From Streptomyces sp. NK15101 (GTDB taxonomy: Bacteria; Actinomycetota; Actinomycetes; Streptomycetales; Streptomycetaceae): 44,852 bases of DNA. Positions 32,751-40,331 of this stretch are shown piece after piece; the stretch's first letter is position 1; each line of letters opens with the position of its first letter. The position numbers were made by a program, and so were the translations under genes. The stretch covers positions 1 to 44,852 of the forward strand of contig NZ_JAINVG010000062.1 of NCBI RefSeq assembly GCF_020400725.1, given 5' to 3'. The notes below the pieces were generated by a model. That model did not search any database, was not told where the DNA came from, and worked only from the letters and a program-made list of their open reading frames with translations.

Positions 32751-33285
32751 ATGGCCTCCGCCCACTCCCGTGTGGTCCGCGCCGGGGCCGGGGGCTCCCG
32801 TACGGCCGTCGGCGCCGTCGCGGCGGACCTGGCGGCGGCGACCGCGCTCGTCCAGGGCTCCCTCGCGGAGGCCGGCGCCGCCCGTGCGGCGGCGCCGGCC
32901 TCCGCGGGCGGGCCCGATCCGGCGGCCCTGGAAGCCGTCGCCGAGCGGATGGGCGCGCTCGGTCCGCACCTGTACGCGGCCGAGGCAGCCGGAGCCTGGC
33001 GCCGGGACCGCGCGGCGGGCGCCGCGAGGGCCGCCGCCCGGGCCCTCGCGCTGTGCGGCCGGTGCCAGGAAGCGGCCACCCCGTGCTCGCCGGGGCCGCT
33101 CAGCGCCCGGGAGCGGGACATCGCGCCCGATGGCCGCCCGCGGCCGTACGAGCCGGGAGGTCGCCGAGGCGTACGTCCTGTCCGCGCGGACCGCGGAGGA
33201 CCGCCTCGGCGGGATCTGCCGCAAGCTCGGCGTCGGCGTCGGCGTCGTCGGACGGGCGGACCTGGCGGACGACCTCCTCGCCTGA
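32751..33285 (+). pseudogene. Truncated, frameshifted LuxR/LAL-family regulator remnant
   Basis: The frame opening at 32751 encodes a helical stretch (AALEAVAERMGALGPHLYAAEAAGAW) and then PLSARERDIA, the entry to a LuxR helix-turn-helix. The remainder (MAARGRTSREVAEAYVLSAR, TAEDRLGGICRKLGV) continues in the next frame from 33130 to the stop at 33285. One extra base in the CCCG at 33126-33129 accounts for the shift. What precedes 32751 lacks the AAA/TPR part of the 800-1000-aa LAL regulators that normally carry this C-terminus, so it is also truncated. It is bracketed by two short tandem repeats. A sequencing error at the CCC run cannot be ruled out for the shift, but not for the truncation. 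Confidence 0.75.
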
Positions 33286-33320
33286 CCGCCTGACCGCCTG
33301 ACCGCCTGACCGCCTGACCG
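33281..33320. repeat. Five tandem copies of octamer CCTGACCG
   Basis: Exact 8-bp units at 33281, 33289, 33297, 33305 and 33313. The first contains the stop codon of the LuxR remnant. Because 8 is not a multiple of 3, the TGA falls in every frame. Confidence 0.92.
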
Positions 33321-33372
33321 CGCCCGACCGTCCCGGAGCCTGACCGGCGCCGTGCCGACGGCACGCCGCCGG

Positions 33373-33831
33373 TCAGGCCAGGACGCCGCTCCCGTGCGGG
33401 GCGTACAGGTCGAGGAGACGGACCCGGGTCACATGGAGGCGGTGGGCGAGGATCGACCCCACCCAGAAGATGACCGAGGCGCCGAACTCCGTGTCCGAGT
33501 GGCACATCGACCGCACGGCCGGGGCGTCGAACTCGTACGCCCGGACCGGCGTCATCGCCTCGGCCCCCGACTGGCACAGGTACGGCGGGAACAGCCAGGA
33601 GAGCCCGACCAGCTCGCCGTGGCGCAGGGTCTCGATCACGGGCGCTCCCCGGCCCGGCACCTTCGCGTCGAGGGTCACCGCGCCCGTCTTCACGATCCAG
33701 AACCGGTCCGCGTGCTGCTGCTCCTCGAACAGGCGGTGACCGGACTCGAAGTACACGTCCTCGGCGAAGGCCATCAGTCGCTCCCGGTGCTCCGGCGGCA
33801 ACGTGCTGACCTTGGGGGCGGCGCTGCTCAT
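33373..33831 (-). CDS. Single-domain cyclic-nucleotide-binding (Crp-type) protein
   Basis: Protein of 152 aa consisting of one cNMP-binding beta-roll: VYFESGHRLFEEQQHADRFW, IVKTGAVTLDAKVPGRGAP and IETLRHGELVGLSWLFPPYL. It has a terminal helix but no helix-turn-helix, so it is not a transcription factor by itself. The phosphate-binding cassette is incomplete: Glu of GEL is present, but the usual Arg-Ser/Thr-Ala is replaced by TPVRAYEFD. It may therefore bind another ligand or act as a protein module. GAGGAGGG precedes the ATG at 33831. Divergent from gluABCD with a 228-nt gap. Confidence 0.85.
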   Translation of the reverse strand: MSSAAPKVSTLPPEHRERLMAFAEDVYFESGHRLFEEQQHADRFWIVKTGAVTLDAKVPGRGAPVIETLRHGELVGLSWLFPPYLCQSGAEAMTPVRAYEFDAPAVRSMCHSDTEFGASVIFWVGSILAHRLHVTRVRLLDLYAPHGSGVLA

Positions 33832-34009
33832 GGCGGGTCCCTCCTCGCGCACTCGGCTCCCACCCCCAGTGTGGGCCCGACCGCCGCCCCGCGCAGGCTC
33901 CGGACCGTCCGGCGGAGCCGTCCCCGGACCGGCGTCCCGCAGCGTGCCCGTGCGCTCACCCTCCGCGCGTCCCCCGCCCGGAGTGCGCCGGACGGGTGGA
34001 GGGCGGAGC

Positions 34010-34045
34010 ATGAACCTGGGAGGGAGCGGCAAGCGGGGGGCGTGA
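34010..34045 (+). CDS. Possible 11-codon leader ORF upstream of gluA
   Basis: ATG at 34010 with GGAGGGCGGAG upstream encodes MNLGGSGKRGA and stops 14 nt before the gluA ATG. The ribosome site is reasonable, but such short frames arise by chance. No attenuator pairing is obvious. Confidence 0.2.
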   Translation: MNLGGSGKRGA

Positions 34046-34059
34046 CCCAGGAGGGTGCC

Positions 34060-34815
34060 ATGCCCGTCCCGGACGGCGGCGACGCGCTCGTCGTACTGCG
34101 CGGGGTCGACAAGCACTTCGGAACCCTGCACGTCCTCCGGTCCATCGACCTCACGATCCACCGCGGCGAGGTCGTGGTCGTCATCGGGCCGTCCGGCTCG
34201 GGGAAGTCGACGCTGTGCCGGGCGATCAACCGGCTGGAGACCATCGACCAGGGCGAGATCGTCGTCGACGGGCGGCCGCTGCCCGCCGAAGGACGCGAAC
34301 TGGCGGCCCTGCGGGCCGACGTGGGCATGGTCTTCCAGTCCTTCAACCTCTTCGCGCACAAGACGGTGCTCGACAACGTGACCCTCGGGCAGATCAAGGT
34401 CCGCAAGAAGGACCGGAAGAAGGCCGAGGAGAGGGCCCGCGCCCTCCTCGACCGGGTCGGCGTCGCCTCGCAGGCGGACAAGTACCCGGCCCAGCTCTCG
34501 GGTGGTCAGCAGCAGCGCGTGGCGATCGCCCGCGCGCTCGCCATGGACCCGAAGGTGATGCTCTTCGACGAGCCGACCTCGGCCCTCGACCCGGAGATGA
34601 TCAACGAGGTCCTGGAGGTCATGCAGCAGCTGGCCCGGGACGGCATGACGATGGTGGTCGTGACCCACGAGATGGGCTTCGCGCGCTCCGCCGCCAACCG
34701 CGTGGTCTTCATGGCCGACGGACGCGTCGTCGAGGAGACGACCCCGGACGAGTTCTTCAGCAACCCGCGCAGCGACCGGGCCAAGGACTTCCTCTCCAAG
34801 ATCCTCCACCACTGA
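34060..34815 (+). CDS. gluA: Glutamate-type polar amino acid ABC transporter ATPase
   Basis: Protein of 251 aa. Walker A GPSGSGKSTLCRAI, Q-loop VFQSFNLFAHKTVLDNV, signature LSGGQQQRVAIARAL, Walker B VMLFDEPTSALDPE and H-loop VVVTHEMGF are all intact. The sequence is of the GlnQ/GluA type that powers import of glutamate, glutamine or related amino acids. The ATG at 34060 follows GGAGG at 6 nt. It is the first gene of a four-gene operon with binding protein and two permeases in the order gluABCD known from Corynebacterium and Streptomyces. In S. coelicolor I recall a GluR-GluK two-component system beside this operon; here its place is taken by the cNMP-binding protein gene. Confidence 0.93.
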   Translation: MPVPDGGDALVVLRGVDKHFGTLHVLRSIDLTIHRGEVVVVIGPSGSGKSTLCRAINRLETIDQGEIVVDGRPLPAEGRELAALRADVGMVFQSFNLFAHKTVLDNVTLGQIKVRKKDRKKAEERARALLDRVGVASQADKYPAQLSGGQQQRVAIARALAMDPKVMLFDEPTSALDPEMINEVLEVMQQLARDGMTMVVVTHEMGFARSAANRVVFMADGRVVEETTPDEFFSNPRSDRAKDFLSKILHH

Positions 34816-34843
34816 CCTGTCAGCAGCCCCAGGGGTGATCCTC

Positions 34844-35692
34844 ATGAACCCGCTCAGGACCAGCAGGGCCGTCGTGGCGGCCGCCGCGGCCGTCGTCCTC
34901 TCCGTCACCTCGGCAGGATTCGCGAACGCCGCGGCCGGCGCGCCCCGAGACCACGGCGACGGCGACAAGATCACCGTCGGCATCAAGTTCGACCAGCCCG
35001 GCATCGGCCTGAAGACCCCCGACGGCACCTACACCGGCCTCGACGTCGACGTGGCGACCTATGTGGCCAAGCAGCTCGGCCACCAGCCGTCCGACATCGT
35101 GTGGAAGGAGGCCAAGAGCGCCGACCGCGAGACGCTGCTCCAGCGCGGCGACGTGGACTTCATCGCGGCCTCGTACTCGATCAACGACAAGAGGGCGGAG
35201 AAGGTCGACTTCGCGGGTCCCTACCTCCTCGCCCACCAGGACGTCCTGATCCGGGCGGACGACGACTCGATCAAGAAGCCGTCCGACCTGAACAACAAGA
35301 AGCTCTGCTCGGTCACCGGCTCGACCTCCGCGCAGAACGTCAAGGACAAGATCGCCCCCGACGCCCAGCTCCAGGAGTACGGCGGCTACTCCGAGTGCCT
35401 GACCGGACTGGAGAACGGGGTCATCGACGCCGTCACCACCGACGACTCGATCCTCGCCGGGTACGCCTCGCAGCCCGAGTTCAAGGGCAAGTTCAAGCTC
35501 GGCGGCTTCAAGATGAGCAACGAGAACTACGGCATCGGCGTCCAGAAGGGCAGCGACCTCAAGGGCAAGATCAACACGGCCCTGGAGAAGATGGTCGCCG
35601 ACGGCTCCTGGGAAGCGGCGGTCAAGAAGAACCTCGGCCCCGCCGGCTACCAGAACGAGCCCGCCCCGAAGATCGGCGTCGTCGTCCAGTGA
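34844..35692 (+). CDS. gluB: Glutamate-type ABC transporter substrate-binding protein (no lipobox)
   Basis: Protein of 282 aa in the SBP_bac_3 family: KITVGIKFDQPGIGLKTPDG, YTGLDVDVATYVAKQLG, VDFIAASYSINDKRAEKVDF, FAGPYLLAHQDVLI and a C-terminal ALEKMVADGSWEAAVKKNLG. The N-terminus (MNPLRTSRAVVAAAAAVVLS, then FANAAAG) is a signal peptide, but no cysteine follows it. The only cysteines are internal (KLCSVTG, YSECLTG). Most actinobacterial GluB proteins are lipoproteins, so this one would be released or held by another route. ATG at 34844 with AGGGGTG upstream; 28 nt after gluA. Confidence 0.92.
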   Translation: MNPLRTSRAVVAAAAAVVLSVTSAGFANAAAGAPRDHGDGDKITVGIKFDQPGIGLKTPDGTYTGLDVDVATYVAKQLGHQPSDIVWKEAKSADRETLLQRGDVDFIAASYSINDKRAEKVDFAGPYLLAHQDVLIRADDDSIKKPSDLNNKKLCSVTGSTSAQNVKDKIAPDAQLQEYGGYSECLTGLENGVIDAVTTDDSILAGYASQPEFKGKFKLGGFKMSNENYGIGVQKGSDLKGKINTALEKMVADGSWEAAVKKNLGPAGYQNEPAPKIGVVVQ

Positions 35693-35702
35693 GCAGGCCG
35701 CC

Positions 35703-36368
35703 GTGTTCGACTTCCTCCAGGGGTACGACCTGCTCGGAGCCTTCTGGGTGACGGTGCAGCTCACCGTCTACTCCGCGATCGGCTCCCTCGTCTGGGGGAC
35801 GCTGCTGGCCGCGATGCGCGTCAGCCCCGTCCCCCTCATGCGGGGCTTCGGCACCGCCTACGTCAACATCGTCCGCAACATCCCCCTCACCGTCATCATC
35901 GTCTTCACCTCGCTCGGCCTCTTCCAGACCCTCGGCGTCACCCTCGGCGCCGAACGGTTCACCACCATCAACTTCCGGCTCGCCGTCCTCGGCCTCACCG
36001 CCTACACCAGCGCGTTCGTCTGCGAGGCCCTGCGCTCCGGCATCAACACCGTCCCCCTCGGGCAGGTCGAGGCCGCCCGCGCCATCGGCCTCAACTTCAC
36101 CCAGGTGCTACGGCTGATCGTGCTCCCGCAGGCCTTCCGCTCCGTCGTCGGCCCCCTCACCAACGTCCTCATCGCCCTCACCAAGAACACCACCGTCGCC
36201 GCCGCCATCGGCGTCGCCGAAGCGGCCCTGCTGATGCGCGAGATGATCGAGAACGAGGCCCAGCTCATCCTGATCTCCGCGATCTTCGCCGTCGGCTTCC
36301 TCTGCCTCACCCTGCCCACCGGCCTCTTCCTCGGCTGGGTGGCCAAGAAGGTGGCGGTGAAGCGGTGA
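35703..36368 (+). CDS. gluC: Glutamate-type ABC transporter permease
   Basis: Protein of 221 aa from the GTG at 35703, 10 nt after gluB. About five membrane helices, beginning FWVTVQLTVYSAIGSLVWGT. The EAA loop GQVEAARAIGLNFTQVLRLIVLPQA contacts the GluA ATPase. FVCEALRSGINTVP is the conserved stretch of the HisM/GlnP-type permeases. Forms a heterodimer with the next gene product. Confidence 0.92.
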   Translation: MFDFLQGYDLLGAFWVTVQLTVYSAIGSLVWGTLLAAMRVSPVPLMRGFGTAYVNIVRNIPLTVIIVFTSLGLFQTLGVTLGAERFTTINFRLAVLGLTAYTSAFVCEALRSGINTVPLGQVEAARAIGLNFTQVLRLIVLPQAFRSVVGPLTNVLIALTKNTTVAAAIGVAEAALLMREMIENEAQLILISAIFAVGFLCLTLPTGLFLGWVAKKVAVKR

Positions 36369-37267
36369 AGGACACACCGACGGTCCTCTACGACGTCCCC
36401 GGCCCGCGCGCCCGGCGCCGCAACATCCTGTGGACCGTGCTGTTCCTGCTCGCGTTCGCCGCCGTGATCTGGTGGGTCGTGGCGAGCCTCGCCGACAAGA
36501 ACCAGCTCGAATGGTCCAAGTGGGCACCCTTCTTCACCGACGCCCGCGTCTGGGAGACGTACATCCTGCCCGCCCTGAAGAACACCGTGATCGCCGCCGC
36601 GCTCGCCATGGTCATCGCCCTGCCCCTGGGCGCGCTCCTCGGCATCCTGCGGCTCTCCGACCACCGGACCGTCCGCGCCGCGGCCGGCACCGTCGTCGAG
36701 TTCTTCCGGGCCATCCCCGTCCTGATCCTGATGCTCTTCGCGAACGCCGCCTACTCCGAGTTCACCGACATCAGCCCGGACACCCGCCCCCTGTACGCCG
36801 TCGTCACCGGCCTCGTCCTCTACAACGCCTCCGTGCTCGCCGAGGTCGTCCGCGCCGGCATCCTCGCCCTCCCCACCGGCCAGACCGACGCCGCCAAGGC
36901 CATCGGCATGCGCAAGGGCCAGACCATGGCCCACGTCCTCCTGCCGCAGTCCGTCACCGCCATGCTGCCCGCCCTCGTCAGCCAGCTCGTCGTCATCGTC
37001 AAGGACACCGCCCTCGGCGGCGCGATGCTCGGCTTCTCCGAACTCCTCGCCTCCGTCCGCCCGATGAGCGCCAACTACGGCGCCAACACGATCGCCTGCT
37101 TCACCGTCGTCGCCGTGATCTTCATCGCCCTCAACTTCGCGCTCACCACCTTCGCCTCCTGGCTCGAACGCCGGCTGCGCCGCGGCAAGAAGTCCACCGG
37201 CGCCGTCGTCGGAGCCGAGGCGGTGGAGGAACTGGCGACACCGGGCGAGCACCCCGACACGCACTGA
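36365..37267 (+). CDS. gluD: Glutamate-type ABC transporter permease
   Basis: Protein of 300 aa from a GTG that overlaps the gluC stop by 4 nt (GTGA), so translation is coupled. An N-terminal cytoplasmic stretch and extra helix (ILWTVLFLLAFAAVIWWVVA) precede the permease core. The EAA loop is GQTDAAKAIGMRKGQTMAHVLLPQSVTAM. The tail after residue 280 is charged and variable. Last gene of the operon. Confidence 0.92.
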   Translation: MKDTPTVLYDVPGPRARRRNILWTVLFLLAFAAVIWWVVASLADKNQLEWSKWAPFFTDARVWETYILPALKNTVIAAALAMVIALPLGALLGILRLSDHRTVRAAAGTVVEFFRAIPVLILMLFANAAYSEFTDISPDTRPLYAVVTGLVLYNASVLAEVVRAGILALPTGQTDAAKAIGMRKGQTMAHVLLPQSVTAMLPALVSQLVVIVKDTALGGAMLGFSELLASVRPMSANYGANTIACFTVVAVIFIALNFALTTFASWLERRLRRGKKSTGAVVGAEAVEELATPGEHPDTH

Positions 37268-37323
37268 GACCCGTACGGGTGACGCGGCCCGTCCAGGCGG
37301 CCGGGCATGCCGAAACACCCACC

Positions 37324-38913
37324 ATGAACGCCACCGGCACCCCGCCCGCGCCGCACCACGAACCCACCCGCACCGACCGCCTCCTCGCCGCGCTCGGCGG
37401 CCTGGTCTCGGCGTACGTCTCCCTGGCCGTCGCGGACCTCGTCGCCTCCCGGGTACGCCCCGAGGCGAGCCCCGTCCCGGCCGTCGGCGGCGCCGTCGTC
37501 GACCGGACCCCCGCCGCCGTCAAGGAATGGGCCATCCGCGCCTTCGGCGAGAGCGACAAGACCGTCCTCCAACTCGGCATCGTGCTCGTCCTCGCCCTCC
37601 TCGCCCTCGCCGTCGGACTGCTCGCACTGCGCCACCGCCCGCTCGGCACGGCCGTCGTCGCCGCCTTCGGCCTCCTCGGGGCCCTCGCCGCCGTCACCCG
37701 CCCCGACTCCGACACCGCCCTGGACGCCGTCCCCTCCCTCGCCGGAGCCGCGGCCGGCGCGCTCCTCCTGTACGTCCTGACCGGCCGGCTCCTCACCCCC
37801 CGGCCCGGCACCGCCCGGGCGGACCGGCGCGGCTTCCTGATCGTCGCCGCCTCCACCGGCCTCGCCGCGACCGGCGCCGCCGCCCTCGGCCGCGCCGCCG
37901 GCAGCCCCGTACAGGAGAACGCCGCAGCCTCCCGTGCGGCCCTGCGCCTGCCCCGGCCCGATTCCCCCGCGCCGGCCGTGCCCGCCGGAGCACAGCTCGA
38001 CGTCCCCGGAATCAGCCCCTTCGTCACCCCGAACCACGACTTCTACCGCGTCGACACCGCGCTCGTCGTCCCCCGGGTCGATGCCGACCGCTGGCGGCTG
38101 CGCCTCCACGGCAGCGGCGTCCGCGCGGAACGCACCCTCACCCTGCGGGAGCTCACGGCCCGGCCGACGGCGGAACGGGACATCACCCTCTGCTGCGTCT
38201 CCAACGAGGTCGGCGGCTCACTCGTCGGCAACGCCCGCTGGCTCGGCGTCCCCCTCGCCCCCCTGCTCCGCGAGGCCGGCGTCCGTCCGCCCTCCGAGGG
38301 CGGCCCCGCCGACCAGCTGGTCGCCCGCTCCGTCGACGGCATGACCATCGGCACCCCCGTCGAAGCCGTCATGGACGGCCGCGACGCCCTCCTGGCCTTC
38401 GGGATGAACGGCGAACCCCTGCCCTTCGCCCACGGCTTCCCCGTCCGCATGCTCGTCCCCGGCCTGTACGGCTACGTGTCGGCCTGCAAGTGGATCGAGT
38501 CGATCGAGCTCACCACCTTCGACGCGTACGACGCCTACTGGGTCCCGCAGGGCTGGGCGGCGCAGGCCCCCGTCAAGACGCAGTCCCGCATCGACACCCC
38601 CCGCCCCTTCGCCCGACCCGCCGCCGGCACCGTCATGGTCGCCGGGGTCGCCTGGGCCCAGCGCCGCGGCATCCACCGGGTCCAGGTACGGATCGACGAC
38701 GGCCCCTGGCAGGACGCCCGGCTCGCGGCCGAGGACAGCGCCGACACCTGGCGCCAGTGGGTTCACCCCTGGACCGCCACCCCCGGCCGCCACACCCTCA
38801 CCGTCCGCGCCACCGACGGCACCGGCACCACCCAGCCGGAACACCGCACCGGCACCATGCCCGACGGAGCCCAGGGGTGGCACTCGGTCGACGTCACGGT
38901 CGAAGGGGCGTGA
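37324..38913 (+). CDS. Membrane-anchored molybdopterin-dependent oxidoreductase (sulfite-oxidase fold)
   Basis: Protein of 529 aa. The N-terminus has four hydrophobic helices (about 20-43, 80-102, 108-124, 136-156). ADRRGFLIVAASTGLAATG (Arg168-Arg169) follows: a twin-arginine motif and a fifth hydrophobic segment. The catalytic domain is of the sulfite-oxidase/YedY type, with the Mo-ligating cysteine in DITLCCVSNEVGG (289-290) and GLYGYVSACKWIESIEL. The C-terminal Ig-like dimerisation domain ends GWHSVDVTVEG. Probably works on the outer face of the membrane. The electron donor is unknown. No ribosome site is visible before the ATG at 37324. Confidence 0.88.
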   Translation: MNATGTPPAPHHEPTRTDRLLAALGGLVSAYVSLAVADLVASRVRPEASPVPAVGGAVVDRTPAAVKEWAIRAFGESDKTVLQLGIVLVLALLALAVGLLALRHRPLGTAVVAAFGLLGALAAVTRPDSDTALDAVPSLAGAAAGALLLYVLTGRLLTPRPGTARADRRGFLIVAASTGLAATGAAALGRAAGSPVQENAAASRAALRLPRPDSPAPAVPAGAQLDVPGISPFVTPNHDFYRVDTALVVPRVDADRWRLRLHGSGVRAERTLTLRELTARPTAERDITLCCVSNEVGGSLVGNARWLGVPLAPLLREAGVRPPSEGGPADQLVARSVDGMTIGTPVEAVMDGRDALLAFGMNGEPLPFAHGFPVRMLVPGLYGYVSACKWIESIELTTFDAYDAYWVPQGWAAQAPVKTQSRIDTPRPFARPAAGTVMVAGVAWAQRRGIHRVQVRIDDGPWQDARLAAEDSADTWRQWVHPWTATPGRHTLTVRATDGTGTTQPEHRTGTMPDGAQGWHSVDVTVEGA

Positions 38914-38934
38914 CGCCGGCCGGGCGGCGCGCGG

Positions 38935-40158
38935 TCAGAACCAGTGCAGGCAGTGCGGGGTGCGGTCACCGCGGAACAGGGCGTCGGCGAGGACCGCCGC
39001 GCCCGGGCGGTGGGCCCGGACGTGTCCGGCGCGCACGAGGGTGCTCGGGGCGGTGCCGCCGAGGTAGACCGCGCCCAGGTCCCGCACGTCCAGGGAGAGA
39101 TCGGGCTCCCGGTCCGTCGGGACGCACTCGGCCTTGCCGTCCCGGACGGTCAGCAGGTACCGGCCGTGCTCGCCGAGGAACGGGTCGTCCACGTCGAGGA
39201 CGAGCTCGCCGTCCGAGAACCAGCCGCGCGCGGTCAGCGCCCCCGGGACGTCGAGCAGCCGCACCCAGAGCCAGTCGTCGGGGCTGCCCACTTCGCCGGC
39301 GCGGAGGTCCGCGAGCTGCAGGCGCAGCGGGTGCTCCGGCGGGACGTGCTTCAGCACGACCGTACTGACCAGGTCGTGTTCCAGCACGAACCGGGCAAGG
39401 GCCGTGAAGACGGCGTCGTCGGTGGCGATCGTCTCGTCGGCGGTCAGGGTGCGGTCGTCGCCGACGGCGTAACTGACGTAACCGTCCGGGATCCCGTCGG
39501 CGTCCCGGTGGACGGCGACGTGACGCGGCGCCGGAGCGATCGGGGGCTGCCCCGCCCGCAGGGCCCACCAGCGGTGCGGCCGGGACAGGGCGCCGGGCTG
39601 CGCGCGGCGGTACCGGTCGTAGACCTCTTCGAGGACCTTCGCGCAGTCGGCGCGCCGCAGCACCTCGATCGAGCCCGTGTCCGCGCCGTCCGCCGTCCCG
39701 CGAGCTCGGGGAACGGCGAGCGCGGCCCGCCTGCGCGGCACGGTCAGCCGCTGCGTGAAGGTCGCCGGACCGTAGCCGAACCTGCCGTAGATCGTGGCCT
39801 CGGAGGCCAGCAGTACGGAGAGGAGGTCCCCCCGGGCCCGCAGCTCGGTGAGCTGGTGCCGCATCATCGCGCCGAGCACGCCCCGGCGTCGGTGCGAGGG
39901 CAGCACGCCGACGGCGGTCACCCCGCCCACCGGGACGAGGGCCCCGCCCGGCAGGGTGAGCTCGAAGGAGTACGAAGCGGCGGTGCCGACGGGCCGCCCG
40001 TCCTCCGCCAGGGCGAGCAGGCCGCGCTCCATCTCGAACGCCGACCACCAGACCCCTCCACCGTCCTCGGCCGGCGTCTCGGGGAAGAGCCCGAACGCGG
40101 TGTGCAGCGTGTCGAGGAAGACCTCGTGGTCCTGGTCGGTCGTGGGGCGGATCTTCAT
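38935..40158 (-). CDS. Eis-family GNAT acetyltransferase
   Basis: Protein of 407 aa with the Eis layout: N-terminal GNAT with the CoA loop VGVLPSHRRRGVLGAMMRHQ, catalytic-tyrosine region ATIYGRFGYGPATFTQ, second GNAT-like region and a C-terminal sterol-carrier-like part. The protein ends CLHWF; in Eis the C-terminal Phe carboxylate acts as the base. The mycobacterial homologue acetylates aminoglycosides at several amines, while streptomycete members have unknown substrates. The ATG at 40158 is chosen over 40191 because GGGAGG lies upstream and the sequence from MKIRPTT matches usual starts. Converges with the molybdopterin enzyme gene; divergent from the STAND gene. Confidence 0.9.
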   Translation of the reverse strand: MKIRPTTDQDHEVFLDTLHTAFGLFPETPAEDGGGVWWSAFEMERGLLALAEDGRPVGTAASYSFELTLPGGALVPVGGVTAVGVLPSHRRRGVLGAMMRHQLTELRARGDLLSVLLASEATIYGRFGYGPATFTQRLTVPRRRAALAVPRARGTADGADTGSIEVLRRADCAKVLEEVYDRYRRAQPGALSRPHRWWALRAGQPPIAPAPRHVAVHRDADGIPDGYVSYAVGDDRTLTADETIATDDAVFTALARFVLEHDLVSTVVLKHVPPEHPLRLQLADLRAGEVGSPDDWLWVRLLDVPGALTARGWFSDGELVLDVDDPFLGEHGRYLLTVRDGKAECVPTDREPDLSLDVRDLGAVYLGGTAPSTLVRAGHVRAHRPGAAVLADALFRGDRTPHCLHWF

Positions 40159-40331
40159 CGGTACTGCTGCCTCCCGGAACACCGGCGCCACCGTCCGTGG
40201 CGCCCCCGCACAGTGCAGCCGCGCCCCGCGACCGGGTCAAACGAATTACGGCCGGTCCGGAACGGAGATCGACAGCGTAACGAACCGGCTCGGCCCGTCC
40301 GTTCGGGCCGCGCATGAGGGAGACTGCTCCC

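Noticed and set aside
37269..37280. Palindrome ACCCGTACGGGT after gluD, with a similar CCCGTACGGG at 28494.
   Set aside because: A 10-bp GC-rich palindrome is expected by chance at this base composition, and the two sites have no common context.
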